From NCBI GenBank assembly GCA_004794655.1, contig SMMW01000022.1, positions 372,001-436,000 of the forward strand: DNA of 64,000 nucleotides, read 5' to 3'. Origin of the DNA: Marisa cornuarietis (Eukaryota; Mollusca; Gastropoda; Architaenioglossa; Ampullariidae). Below the pieces are notes generated by a model. It worked only from the letters and a program-made list of their open reading frames with translations, made no database searches and was not told where the DNA came from. The translations under genes and the position numbers were made by a program. Below, in pieces: positions 1 through 13,071 of the stretch. How positions within the stretch are numbered: position 1 is the first letter of the stretch; every line of letters begins with the position of its first letter.

Positions 1-79
1 ACAAGGCTTGTCTCGTGAGAACCTGTCAGTCAGCGGGGAAGACAGAAGTTTTAAACATGTTAAAGCAAGAACAGAGAGT

Positions 80-115
<36 letters not shown>

Positions 116-123
116 GAGTAGGA

Positions 124-177
<54 letters not shown>
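124..177. repeat. (GAT)n microsatellite
   Basis: About 18 GAT units, just after a (TG)13 tract at 85-110. Confidence 0.95.
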
Positions 178-3100
178 TCGTCTTGTAATGCACCAGTTTC
201 CGCATCTCAGAGATACGCTCAATGCGCAGATAGTGAAGAGAAGGTCATAATGTAAAAGAGAAAGAATTTTGGTCAAAGAGACAGACGGATAGAACGAGAG
301 AGAATGAAGGAAAGAAATACAAAAGGACAGTGATTTCGATTGGTGCAGAGAAAGAGAGTGAGAAGGACAGAGAGTGGAGTGGATATGGAGGGGGCAATGA
401 CGTGATTGGGACGTAGGGTCAGAAGATGGACAAGGAGGAAGATTGGGACAAGACGTCAAACGTGTCGCTGCAGCACGGTACATGTATGGCAGCATGTTTC
501 CTATTAACACTTCCTACAGTCATGGGGAAGGACCTACAACCCAATCCTCCTTGCTGTGGACACGATCACGTGACCACCATCTTTGCTAGGTGCAGGTGTT
601 ACACAAAATTCATTTATGTACAGTTGTGATGAATAGTATGAACAAGTCCGTCTGGCTCTATCGTAAACAACAAAAACAAAAACAAATCGAGAAAACAAGG
701 AGAAATGGCGAGACGCGCATGTCATGTTAGGAAATGCGATGCAAAAATGACCGACTGTCACGCGAAACGACGTCACAGCAGGGCTGAGCAAGCACGCGAT
801 AGGTCTTAGATTTTTTTTGTTTTATTTTGTTTTCAACCTGCAATGTTTTGTGAAATAAAATATCTGCACAGTCGTGTCTCGTGAATATATAATATATAGT
901 TTTCCTCCTCAAGTTTCTAGGTCTGTTTAAAACCCTTATTCGGGGTGACCATAATTTCACCCGGGGTGAAATGAGACGGAATGATGTGCGTGTGTACGCT
1001 TCAGTATTATACTGCTAAAACGCGAAGATGGCTCTTGACCTTACCACAAGATGTTAGAGACCGCACTCACTTGTAGCTACAATGTTTTTGTGAAGTTGGT
1101 ACCCATCCCCCCCCCCCACTTCCACGGTACCTTACCTTTCCCAACCCACTGAACACCTGGGTCAACTGGTGGACACACCGCGGTGATAAACGGGTATCAA
1201 ACCAGCGTACGCGTCTTCGGGTTTGGACTAAGTTGTTCAAACAACATTGGTATTCGGTTCTCGTGCCGGGTATAGACGTCAGTCCAAAAGTAACACCCGC
1301 GTTGTAGACTGACCTCATGCCCAGTGTGACCTCAAAAGACAAGAAACGGTAGAGAATGCGGTACAGCCAACGATACATAAAGCTGGAGATAAGAAAACAC
1401 TTTATTTATCCCCGAGAGTTAGCTCGACATGAAAGCACAAAACAATAACACAACATATTCATATCGGCCAAACAAATTCATTCCGGGTTCAGGCAGGTAC
1501 ATTCATTCGCACGCAGTAACATTCAGAAGTCGCACGGCCGAAACAAGGGACAGGCCCAAGCTGTTGATCCTGCATGTATATAGATGGACGAGCTACAGTG
1601 ATGAAAGATAGATCGCAAGTACAAAGAGATACTTGTCAAGTGATCTCAGTCCGACATTTGCATCGTTTGGTCACGCAAGAGTTTTAGAGTGGTGAAAGTT
1701 ACTCTCGTAATGTTCCACTTGTCGGCGCGAGACGGTCAGGTCAAAGGCTACATTAGTGTATTCGGTATCCACGCAGGTGAGATTTAATAGTCCCCGGAGG
1801 AGAATATAGTGGGAGGCTCACCATACAGCACCCGCTCCGTGACCACTCAGAGGTGTGAAGGTACTAAGTTAATAAATCTTCAATAAAGACAGACTTGATA
1901 TCTTATCCTCACGGCCATCTTCTTTACCCCCCAACCTCACCCCATTCCACCCGGCCGCAGGTACTCGTCGTCCACACCTCTCTCCACATCCTGCCCCCTT
2001 CCCACCCTTTCCCCCCCACCTTTCTCACTCTTTGCTCCGACAAAGGCTCACGGTGGGAAGGTGTTGATAAATGACACGTCAAAACAACTGGTCAATCCCA
2101 CCTGTACCGGTATCTCTCGGGATGAAGTGATGAAGCGCGAACATAATGCTGCTGCGTTGTAGGGCACGTAACGGCTCACTCGACGAGGTAGGTGCGTGTA
2201 TGGCTGCACGGCAACGTCACCTTTTCGGTTGTTCCCAACGAGCCTGTAGGCGAAGACCGTCCGTCCGCGCGCAATCGATTACGAGCACGTCACTCGTCAC
2301 AAAGAAACGTCACACGTCGAGAGAAGGTCACTTGTCGAGAAAAGCGTCACGCGTCAGAATAACGTCGCGCACAACAACAACAACAACAACACCTGCAACG
2401 GAAAGTCGAATACTTATTCTGATCAAATGATATTCCTCAAGCAAATATTCATTTATTTTCGTCCAGAAACAAATGACCAGAATAGAAACGGAAGAGCGCA
2501 AAACTCGATTCCAGTTCATCTTCATTTTTATAGAGACTGCGGTTGACAGATTAAGAATTCAGTGAAAACGTTATTTACCAAACAGTTGTGTACCATTATA
2601 TCTTATGATGTTTATATAGTTTTTATATAATTTAGGTCTAGAAAAATTTCCACTACGATTCAGCTAAACCACTCTGCTATAATTATTTCCCCGAGGTGGG
2701 AGGGCGGTCAGGTTAGCCATTAACCCAGTTTGGGTATGGTGGGTAAAAAACGTTTCATGGAAGCGGGCCCTGAGTTAACTGTCCCTCCTTAGAAAAACCA
2801 CAAAAATTGCACCGACATATGTCATGCGGTGTCTTTAAAGAAACAAGAAACTCTCCCACAGTTAATGTCGAGACTGAAATTATGAACAAGTCTACACACC
2901 AAACCACTTTAGTAATTAAAAGGGTCCTTTGGTATCGGCTTTTAGAGAAACATTATGTAAGACAGCAGTTGGGGCTGGCGCCAGTGCGGGTATGAAGGCT
3001 GTCTACGTCAGGGTTTTGGGGAGACGAAGTCGCCTGTGCGGAGTACAGAGTAAGAGTGGATGATGGCTTTAATGGGGGTTATCAGCATTATAGTTTTAGA

Positions 3101-3289
3101 AGTACGAATAATACTGTGGCACCTTTAAGATGTACCAAATACAATTGTTTGTATGAATGTATGAATTCCACCCCACCATTTTTTATTCGCTTGTTGATAA
3201 AGCTTTTCTTGTACTTTGATTCACACGTCATTAAGGCCTTTGTTCTCTGAGGACCAGGGGTGGGACGTCGCCAGTAGAATATTGTAGTT
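178..3289. other. Intergenic, no gene recognised
   Basis: Apart from the family C SINE relic near 1085-1215, nothing beyond short random frames. C-rich stretches at 1925-2020 and a (CAA)n at 2372-2390 are low-complexity. Confidence 0.6.
1085..1215 (-). mobile_element. SINE family C relic
   Basis: Shares 'ctgggtcaactggtg' and 'cgggtatcaaacca' with the 24000 copy and, on the opposite strand, the 4990 copy. The rest is C-rich and decayed. Confidence 0.45.
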
Positions 3290-3490
3290 AATACACTCGC
3301 TTGTCACCGCTGCTGTGAGAGACCCTTGGTTCAGATCTCGTCTTAGGCCACTTCACAGAGCCGGTCGTCTGTGTTTTTTTCCGGGCATTCCGGTTTCCTT
3401 CCCTTATCTCCCCTCTTACTGTGCGAAATCACCTCCAGTTGGAAGCACTTTTCTAGCAAAGCAACCAGCCAACACACTCACTAGTAGGGC
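3290..3490 (+). mobile_element. SINE family B copy
   Basis: The head has a B-box-like GGTTCAGATCTCGTCT. The body has ttccggtttccttccctt and aaatcacctccagttggaagcactttt. Complementary copies lie at 10552, 24095 and, diverged, 38755. Confidence 0.65.
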
Positions 3491-3618
3491 TGGGGGTTCG
3501 AATGCCATGTGGGGAGGCTTTAGGTGAGTGGCGTGTGAACATTGTACATAACATTCCCCAGCATGATTATGTTAATGTGGGTAGTGAGTGTTACGTCATA
3601 ACTGTCACCCACGTGCCC

Positions 3619-3945
3619 AGTGTTCCGGTGTCACGATCTACTGAATTTACGAGACCACACAGTGCGCAGGCGCAGGGGTCAGCAGGTCATGTCCAGGTGA
3701 CATATCATTGAGCTGCATTACAACACATCCTCGATCCGCAAGTCTTGTTGTTAAATTCAAGACATATACTGTCCTAACACATGATAAAATCCTCTTCTCG
3801 TACTCACACTCATCTCACGGTATAAGAAGATCGCATATTTACACTCTCTGCGCATGTCACCCGCTGACCCCTGCGCCTGCGCACTGTGTGACCTAAAATC
3901 ATGGTCTCGTAAAGGCAGGAGATCGTGACACCGGGACCAGTGTTT
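3619..3945. mobile_element. Foldback element
   Basis: Left arm 3619-3696 and right arm 3852-3945 are inverted copies (ccggtgtcacgatct; tttacgagacca; cagtgcgcaggcgcaggggt) around a ~155-bp spacer. The right arm has a ~15-bp addition (attttaggtcaca). The spacer has no notable coding potential. Confidence 0.7.
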
Positions 3946-4491
3946 CGAGTCTGGGGAGAAAGAAACGCAAGAACATTGTAACAGATATGTAAAATCCAAG
4001 AGTGTAAGAAAAATATAACCTCCAGGAACAAGTAACAGTTTACTGATAAGAATAGTGCAAGGGGGGAAAAAAGGTGGGGAGAGGCAATGAGGCTTTAGGA
4101 AGAGTTTAATGTCTTTTGGAAGGAAATGTAACCGGCCTGACACTCTCCACCTCACTGGTTGCCTTTCCCAGCGACTTGGAGCAGTTGACAAGCGATGTTG
4201 CAAGACCAACGCGTCATTGCGCCCTCGAGACCAACAGTCTCTGCCAAGATCGTTGTCAGCGAGAATTAGGTAAACTGGTTCCAATGGTCAGGGAGCTCTG
4301 AACCTTCTTGTTTTGTTTGGCGTACTGTGGTTAAGTGCTTGACTGTGATCAACACCTTCCTGAGATGACTTTGCAGAAAGGAGTAATTTATGTTAGTCTC
4401 TTGGCAATGTCCCATTCACACAGTTATACGGGTATTCATCGGGCACCTGTTTCACACGCCCTGGACTGTTCTTTGTAATCGGCAAAGTCTC

Positions 4492-4492
<1 letters not shown>

Positions 4493-4541
<49 letters not shown>
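4493..4541. repeat. (TG)n microsatellite
   Basis: About 24 uninterrupted TG units. Confidence 0.97.
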
Positions 4542-4547
<6 letters not shown>

Positions 4548-4989
4548 TGGTTATGCTTGTCATAAAACGTGTTTACCAAAAACACACTATTCAGGCCGTC
4601 GTAAGAAAATGAAAAAAAAAATTCATCTGAAACTATCTGCAGTCTATAAGTCTGAAAATCGTACAACCAAATGACGCCCCTTCTCGTGTTTCTGTCATTC
4701 TCCAAGACCTGCTAGATGTCAGGACGGTGCATTCTTAGGTGCTGACTTCTTTTGAGAACCTTTTTAAGTTGTAGTTTTTTTTAGTTTTTTTCCAATGCTG
4801 ATCGTGATGTAGCTGTTGTTGCTAAAACACCAACAACCGTCAGCTACGCTTGTGCTCCACTCTTTGTGCCATCCTTCATTCTTTGATCCGGGGAGGGGTG
4901 TCTTTACCAGTCCTAATATTGAAAACCTGTGCAAACCGCTTCACTTTGTCGTTTTTGATGTTGTTTTTCGTTTTGTTTTTCGCTGTGGC

Positions 4990-5153
4990 TTGAGTTTCCA
5001 TGGGAACGCGGTGAACCGAGTGGTTAAACCAGACAATAGCCGGTTTGATACCCGTGTATACCTCTCGAGGTTGACCAGCCTATTGAATGTACCCGAAAGG
5101 AATAACAGAGAGCATCGCCCTCACAAAGTAAAAAAAAAAAAAAAAAAAAAAAA
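4990..5153 (+). mobile_element. SINE family C with poly(A) tail
   Basis: The tRNA-like head has GTGAACCGAGTGG as A box and GGTTTGATACCCG as B box, then a short body (ctctcgaggttgaccagc) and a 24-base A tail at 5130-5153. Related complementary sequence is at 1140-1215 and 23990-24075. Confidence 0.65.
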
Positions 5154-5907
5154 CCCGCTGCCTACGAGGAAAATTTGGTCTTTAACTTTTTACTTTCCAA
5201 ACACCAAAAAGTTACGTGACTTCCTTTTATGAATGTAAATGTTTGTTCAATGTTTCGTATTCATTCTGCGTCTCGCGTTCTCTCTCTCTCTCCCAATTCC
5301 TTTATTCTTATCAGCAATAAATTGTCAGATTATGCATCGTGCGTTGAAATATTTCCTTTTGTTCTTTCGCCCGAAAAGCAGTAATCAAACGGTCCAGCCC
5401 CACCCCCGTCCAGGACTGTTTTGAATATTCATGTTTTTTTACTTTTTTTCCTCACATTGGCACCAGTTAGTTTGCTATCTGCATTCACCAAACGGTTTAT
5501 AAGGCCGTGCCTTGTATAAGTAGTTTTCAGACAGCTCAACGTCTTATGTTACGTTCCTGACCTTCAGTCCAAGAGTGAGTGAAGGAAAGAAAGAAAGAAA
5601 GCGAAAGAAGTTTGAGAAAATGTGCGAATTAGAAAGTATGCAAGAAAGAAGTGAGTGACAGTGATTATGAGACGGTCGGCGGATGGTGAGGACATTGGGA
5701 GACTAGAACCTTCCTCCAGCACTGCAGACTCTGCCAGTGGTTGAAAATAATATTGTACACAGTAGGCGTCAGTCACGGCGTGTTTCCATCCATTCTCAAT
5801 CTGCTGCTCCAGAAAAAACTCAAACAAACAAACCGCATTGTGTTATCAGAAAAGTGTGTGCGTGGGAGGGGAGAGGGGAATAGGAGGATCTGCAAAAATG
5901 GCAATCA

Positions 5908-6173
5908 GGGGCCAGTTGCATAACACGTTTCTAAACCTTAAAACTGTTCTAAAGAAGCAAAATCTCTTCTTAGCCATTTTGATGCATTGCAGAAAAACAT
6001 ACAAAAAATTTAACTGACAGGACGGAAAGTCAGACTTAAACAACTTTATCTTACTTAAAGCAGTTTTAGTTTTAAACATTCTAAAATTGTGGTGTGCACT
6101 TTAAACTAATTATCTAAATAGAGTTAAGGCATAAAAGTGTTTAAAATTAGAAATGTGTTGTGCAACTGGCCCC
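5908..6173. mobile_element. MITE family M1, copy 1
   Basis: Terminal inverted repeats GGGGCCAGTTGCATAACAC and GTGTTGTGCAACTGGCCCC enclose an AT-rich 266-bp element. Inner parts are also partly complementary (gtttctaaaccttaaaac against tttaaaattagaaatgtg). No open frame. Two more copies lie in PLAC8 introns. Confidence 0.85.
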
Positions 6174-6329
6174 AGACCAAAAACATTAAAACAGAAGAGC
6201 TAACAGTGTTCTGGAAGAAGTGTTCACGTATTTTGAGAAGTTACGGCGGAGCAGCCGAGATGTCATCAACGCCAACGACTTTACCGGCCCTTTAACCGAG
6301 GTTTGTCCTGGGTCTTCTTACCTTACCCG

Positions 6330-6442
6330 TGGCGTAGGAAGATGCTCCATCGTGACAGTGAACGACATTCACATTCTTGCCTCCTCGGTATCTTGTTTTG
6401 AGGGGGTGGCTGCCCCTCCTCCCCGGTTCCTACGCCACTGAC
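6330..6442. mobile_element. Short TIR element (hAT-like ends), copy 1
   Basis: GTGGCGTAGGAA near the left end is complementary to TTCCTACGCCAC at the right. The right half (gcctcctcggtatctt, then ggttcctacgccactga) recurs at 33901-33967. Confidence 0.55.
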
Positions 6443-8559
6443 TAACCTCTCTGTGCCTCCTTGCACTGTTCTCTAGCAGGCGAGGGTTAATATTTGTTTT
6501 ACTTTATGACGATTACAAACTTCATTTAAAGCTGTAAAAAAAAAAGATATAAACAGAAATATGGAGATCTTGCTTAACAGATAATGTATGCTGCAGTCCG
6601 CGGTGTGAAGTAACCTTGATGCCTGTCAGCAGCTTAATAACTGCCGCGAGTGACACTTATTGGCAGGGTGCAGGCACAATGGGTGCGTCGTGTGCACTGG
6701 CCTTGAACCTAACTACCGTTGCCAGATTACCAAAAGGTTGAATTCACCTGGAGCAGCTGCAGACTTGACGACGGCACAACAGCGACCACCTGGGATCTGC
6801 ATACCAAGGCGAGGGTTAGAACAGGGAAGGTAACACTTGAAAGCGTTAGAGTCGGCACTCTTTCGTTTCTAGATAACAGCCAGGTAAAGATACGCTTTTT
6901 TTTTTGCAGTAAAACCAACCTTCCTTCCTACCTAGACCTCAATATCTGACTGATTATGTGATCAGGTGTTTCTGAAGGATCAAGCACGTATATATATATA
7001 TATAAGTTGACTGGTGCTTTGCAAGCGCATTATAACGTATTTCGATGTCTAATGAGTAATGGAATCCAGTTTCTTACAAATGACTAGGTAAAGCTCAGTA
7101 CAAGATATCACTTCACTAAGTCTGGGTGAATACCTTCTCCAATCCTTCGTTCTCGAGATACAAACCTATAAAGAAAACATCACCATGCACAAAAAGAGGT
7201 CAACAATACGGAGGTCAGACTTGTACATGGATACCTTTACGCTGTTCAAAGTCCCAGCCAATGGCCGCGAGGAGTTCATATGTTAATTAATTAAGCGTAT
7301 ATATTGACAAACGTGAGATCACGAGACTAATCTTTCTGCATGGTGTGCATGTAACTAAACGTTAAAAACGGAGATTACGAAGCGGTCAGAGTAAACATCG
7401 CTTAAATTGTTATGACTAAAAACCTAATTTTTTTATCAATACAAATCGTACGGATTGTACAACTGTGTACAGAAAAAAGTAGAAATAAAATTGCGAGGAC
7501 AGCACACATCGTCCAGTGCGCGTACAGGACAAATGGCAGTTCATCTTCTTCGAAATGTGTGTCCAAGCAGGAGGGTGTTCTGTCTGTCGTATGTTCAAAT
7601 CTGTCTCGGACAATCAGAAAGTCAAACCTTCATTTTGTCAATGCCATGACAGAAATCGCAGGATGATTTTCGGGCTCAAAAGCTTAGCTGTGACCACAGA
7701 CTTCTACCACAGACTTCTGAAGTCTGTGACTGTGACGTTGTAGCCGTGCAGAAAGGAAGAGAACGGTGGAGGTCAGCAGGGGGGGGGTTGGTAGCAAGAG
7801 GAATGACAGGCATCGAGTGTTGTTTGTCGACCCGTGTGTGTGTGTGGCGGACAACATGCGCAATGACAGTAATCTCCCATCACGACGACCGAGGACAAAG
7901 GATAGTGACTGGGAGACATTGAGCTGGGGGAGGAGAAAGAGCAATCAGGATATCCGTGTCTGTGTGAGTGAGTGCGTGCACGCGCATTGAGGCATTTAGA
8001 GAGAGAATTGAGTAGTTGGTAAAAAGAACGGAGAAAATGAAACTGAGAAGAAAAAAATGATTGACTAATTGGTTGATCGATTGATTTTAATAAGACAAAT
8101 GTAGACTTGCCTCCATGGAATGCGACGAACTGAAGACACGGCCGAACGCAGTGACCAAGCACCAAAGCAAGAACAGTAATCCACACCGTTGATAACACGC
8201 TGACCTCCCCTTGCCGCCCAGCCACGCTTCGCAACGAGAAGCACGAGGTGATGCTGCCCCCTCCTGGCGCCCACCGCATGGCTAGCAGACGAAGATTACA
8301 CGCCCCAACACGTCAACAACAGCAGCAACGCCGACAGCGGCGACCACAGTTCCGAAGGACAAGGCTGCCGGCGTAGAACATCGCGAGTCTTGAGTGAAGG
8401 CGCCAATGAGCTCTTGTTAGAGAGGAGGTTTTAGAATCTGCAATGAACCCCCCGGCCGCTTCGTTCAACTATCATCTAGCCGTCCACTTTGTCCCTCAGG
8501 AAACGATAATGATCAGTCGTTACGAGCAGTAAATTCCTTAACGTAGACAGCAATCCTTC
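6443..8559. other. Intergenic, no gene recognised
   Basis: Short frames on both strands with no recognisable domain. A (TA)n at 6990-7004 is the only clear repeat. Confidence 0.55.
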
Positions 8560-9005
8560 ACAGTTTAGTCCCAGTTGTATTCAGTGATCAACAATCATAA
8601 CGTATTCAATCCTGAATGTATTCACCAATGCTGCACAACTGTGTTTGATAATCCTGCAGGTTATTTTACATCATGACCAATTACCTTTCATGTGTGAATC
8701 CTGCATGTAATCAGCAATCCAGCACTGCTTAGTTCCTGAATGAATCAGTAATCTTGCGCGGTTTTAAGTTTGCCCACTACGGAAGTAATCAGAATTGCTG
8801 CAGGTTCATTCCTGGAAAAAAAATCTCATACACTTTTTATCGTGGAATTTGTAGTCAATAAACCTGGAACTCAGAAATCCTGGCACTGTGTAATCCTTTA
8901 GATTCGCTTAGCACTCAACCACTTTCATTTCTGGTATCCACAATCGGTAATCCGGTAAAGCTGAATCCTGGGCATCCAAACGCAATCAGTAATTCGGCAC
9001 AGGTG
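8560..9005. repeat. Highly degenerate tandem repeat
   Basis: Recurring 'aatcctgcatg', 'attcagtaat', 'agcaatcc' and 'tgcac' phrases at about 30-40-bp spacing suggest an old minisatellite. The period is not constant. Confidence 0.45.
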
Positions 9006-10034
9006 GATCAAGGGAAAATTTGCTGCAGAGACGATCTGAGTTGATCTGACCGTCTCCAAATCCTCGCTGCTGCTCCTCGAGTCTGTGGTGTACCCATTCC
9101 TGTAATATACAGACGGTGTCCATGGGTGGGAGAGTCTAGGCAAACGGGTGCGGAGTTCATCACGGGTAGTCCTACACAGTCCATCGTCAGGGGTGAGAGA
9201 AAAAGAGGGATAGGAAGGGAGGAGGGTGGCTGGTGGGAGGAGAAGGCGCTCGGTCTCTCTTCCTCGACTCAATCTCAGGCAAAAGGCTCGCGAGAGCCGC
9301 TAAGACGGAGAGTGATAAACCTTGTCCCGTTTCGCCCCGACACGGCAGGTAATGGAACTCACTGGCAAGAGGTAGGTGGGTGGTGGTGGTTAGGGGAGGG
9401 GGTAATAGAGATGGGAGGAAGGAAGAGGTTTGAGGGAGGGCAGCGTGAAGTGAGCATCAAGTACAGAGGAAACGGCAGTGGGTGGATGCGGGTGGTCACA
9501 ATAGAAGGGTGAGAGTCGTGAGGGTGGAGAAGACAGCGACACCCACTACCTAGAATATGACACCTCGCTCCTTCTACACACCCACGCGCCAGGGTCATCA
9601 ACTGTACCCCCTTTGGAAGCGGGGCTCTCTCCTTCGAGCTGTGAAAATTAGTCTCCAACACACATACACACAACAGAGGAGGTCAGATGACTATGGCTGG
9701 GGCAACGATAGAAACCCTGGTAGAACTAACATTCCTGGCAGCTGACCCCATATCCCCCCTCTATCCTCAATAGATGGCGCAGCTGTTGTCGCGGTTTTCC
9801 TCGCCGACAGTCGGCGCACCCCCCCCCACCGCATCTGCCCCGCAAATAATTCTGTCGATGGTAAACTGGCAGCAACGTCTGGTGCGTCTGCACTTGTGCT
9901 TGGCATCTGGCGTCATCGTGCTGTTATCTGTCGCCCGTCTGCTGCTGCAGCAAAGGACCGGCAGCTGGCTGTAATTAACTCTCCACTAAGCTCTCCCCTA
10001 CCGAGATCCTGGACGACGTACCTTCTAAAGGAAA

Positions 10035-10175
10035 TAATCACAACGACGACGACGACGACAGCAACGACGATGATGAAGATGACAACGACAACGACGATAA
10101 TACGACGACGATGACAACAACAAAGACGATAACAGATAATACGACGACGATGACAACAACAAAGACGATAACAAT
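10035..10175. repeat. (CGA)n-rich tract with a duplicated 39-bp block
   Basis: A (ACG)n/(CAA)n-rich tract in which 'aatacgacgacgatgacaac' through 'aaagacgataaca' occurs twice in a row. LINE-like 'tctacagcgcattt' follows at 10258. Confidence 0.7.
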
Positions 10176-10551
10176 GATAGAAGAACATCTTCCTCTTCAG
10201 ACTTATGAGATTTTCTCATGTGATGATAATAATGATGATAATAATGTTAATAATATTTCTACAGCGCATTTCCCCACTTTTCGATCGGCACACGGTGATA
10301 TGCAATAACAAAACAAAATGCACTAATACAGACTCAACACGAACAGAGCATACATAATAGATACAGACCTAAGCATATCAACTCACACAGTTACAGAGAC
10401 GCAACAACACAACATCAAAGTGTTGGCGAAAGATTTCCGCAACCACAGCGACCCGCAACAAGGTCAGTTTTTGAAGTTGTATTATGACTTCTCCGTCTGA
10501 TGGGCGAGGAGAAAATAACAACAGTCCCCAGGCACGCAGGTACAATGACTT

Positions 10552-10690
10552 TGAATTTGGTTTGATTGATTAGGCAGGAAAGTGCTTCCACCTAGAGGTG
10601 ATTTTACACGGTGAAGGGAAAGGGAGAAGGGAGGAAACCGGAGTACCCGGAGAAAACCCCCGATGGCCAGCCCTACACTACCGGGCGCGC
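10552..10690 (-). mobile_element. SINE family B fragment
   Basis: Complement of the family B body: gtgcttccacctagaggtga, ggaaaccggagtacccggag and gatggccagccctac. The tRNA-like head is missing. Confidence 0.65.
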
Positions 10691-11624
10691 CTCCCCCCAC
10701 CCCACTTCCTCAATAACTAGTGTTTTATCACTTTCTCATTAACACCACGGTTAGAATCGCTGAGAGAAACGGAATAATGGGACTAAGAATTGTAGAAGAC
10801 TATGTTCCATGGCTAAGGCCCCAGTTCAGTGAGAACAGATACTTATGTAAAAGTCGTCATGTCTTTGGAGTACTGTTGGGATCGTATCTCTAAGTCCTTT
10901 TAACGAATATCAAATTACTTCCCCTCTCAAAAACAAACCAAACCAAAACACAACTCCTGATGCTTGTTACTGTCTATAGTCGTCACATGCAGCGTGTTTC
11001 ACTTACAATGGTTCAAACAATCTAATAAGCAACTGAAATTCACTGTCAAAAGTGTCGTCTGCTTGCAGCGGTGGGTGGGTGGGTTAACCAAAACCAAAAA
11101 AAAAAAAAACGCCCAGAAAGGGGGGGGGGGAGTACCACGTGAACATCGATACCGTACTACGCTTACTCGTTCCTCGTTGTGACTTACCGCAGCGCCACGT
11201 TCACAGGCTGACAATCGCTCGACCTCGGCGACGGAAGAACGATGAAGGCCGCTTGGTCATCGTGATGAAGGAGCCAGGAAGGCCAGGGAGGTCGCCACTT
11301 GCATCACTGTACAGGCCCGACTCTCACTGCAGTGTTGATACGCTGTGCGGGGTGTTTCCCCTCCCCCCCCCCTCAGTCACTTCCCACAATCCCATTGGTT
11401 CCGATGATTCGCAAGGTCGCGGGTCAAGGGCCGCTTCGATCACGCAACGCTAGAGACAGTGAGTAGACGCTTGTCAACGATCTCCGGGGTGCTGCGAGCT
11501 GCACGAGATTGTAGGAGACTTCAAACTCGCTGCACGGGTTTACAGTCTTCAGTCGGCTTCGCGGGCGAGGGTCTGCTACCTGCAAGGACAGGTATTGCCA
11601 ACCGCTTTCCCTTTGTCTGTTGAT

Positions 11625-11650
11625 GCTGCTGCTGCTGCTGCTGCTGCTGC
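11625..11650. repeat. (GCT)n microsatellite
   Basis: Nine GCT units, not inside any supported exon. Confidence 0.9.
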
Positions 11651-13017
11651 ATGCACACCGCAGTTGTCATCTTGCTACTTGCCTGCAGTCCGCGACTGAC
11701 CAGTCAAAGTGCTTTGAGCCCCAGGGGCCCTGGGAACTAGCTCCCTACAAATATCAAATTTCATACGTACGCGCAAAAGAATGATAAGAATTCGCAAACA
11801 CATAGACTTAACAATCGTGCCACCGTTTCTTTCACCGTCTTCTGTTTGCTGCGGGCTAAAAGCGTTTTGTAGAGGTGAAAAGTCGTGTTTAAAAATAAAC
11901 TATTATCGCGAAATCTTCGTCTACTCATTTACATAGTTTTCAAAATATCCCAGCTTCCTCGTCTTTGTGGTTCGCAGCGAAAAAGCGCTGTCAACTCCAA
12001 CCGCCCCCCCTCCCTTCCTCCCTCCCCACAATCACTCAACTCTCGTGACGCACTTTGATCCTTTGATGTCTCGCCGCCCCGTCCCTTTGAACGTAAACAA
12101 GCGAGCCACGAGGGGAACCGGCCGGACGCGCGATGTGCACGCATGTGCAGGAGGAGTGGGGGGGTGGGGAGAGGGACAGCGCAAAGTTTCCCGCGCTTAC
12201 GGCCGCGGGTGTGTTTCCGTCATGCGCCGCCCGCCGCTCGCTTGTACTGACCCTCCGTGTCGAGCGTGTGAATCTCAAGCACGCGGTACGCGGCCTCGTG
12301 GCCTTGACAGGAACGTTGGTGTTATTGAGTGCGTCAAGACGATTCGATACCCGCCGCCACCTTTACTGTGTAAGATTTTTTTTTTTTTTGGATAGAGGTT
12401 GTTCGATATGACGACTTGGGCGTTCAGCAATGAGGGTAATTTTTGTTTGCAAAGCTCGGCAAGGCTGGTCGTGCCAATCTGTTTTCGAATGAGGCCAGTT
12501 TACTCAGTTTTTGCGGTCAGTAAGCCATAGTTGTTGGCGCGGAAGTTCGAGGGACGGGGGGTTGAAAGCAACGTTGCAAGTGGGACAGTTTGCCAAGAAG
12601 CGTGCGAGTACAGAAAACTGACCATTGACAAGTTTCAGTGGTTGGGGTAGCGGGGAGGTATGGGTGTCACAGCTCAACATTCCTTGCTAGTCAGGCAACA
12701 AAATATCTGGCGTCCTATAGGCATGGGGAAGTCGGTTATGACGTACGGCACGCAGGTCCAGCCGACTAGCAACTGTGTTATTTTCTTTAACACCTATACA
12801 ACTTGATCAGTTTCAGCTGGGACTCTCATAGTTGTTGTTGTTATTGCTGCCAAGATGGCGTCTGACAGAGGCATGTGCCATGAGCTCTGCTTTTTTGAAC
12901 ATTCATATCTTGAGGATTACACCCGTCTCAAAGTAATTGTTTCTGACCTGAAGTCCATCTCCGTTCAACTTTCATCTGAGCCGCACCCTGTCAAAGATAG
13001 AGGATCTGGAGTGCGAC

Positions 13018-13018
<1 letters not shown>

Positions 13019-13070
<52 letters not shown>

Positions 13071-13071
13071 C
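13019..13071. repeat. (TCA)n microsatellite
   Basis: About 17 TCA units. In one frame they would encode a serine run after a short ATG-initiated frame at 12855 (MASDRGMCHELCFFEHSYLE); no gene is claimed. Confidence 0.93.
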
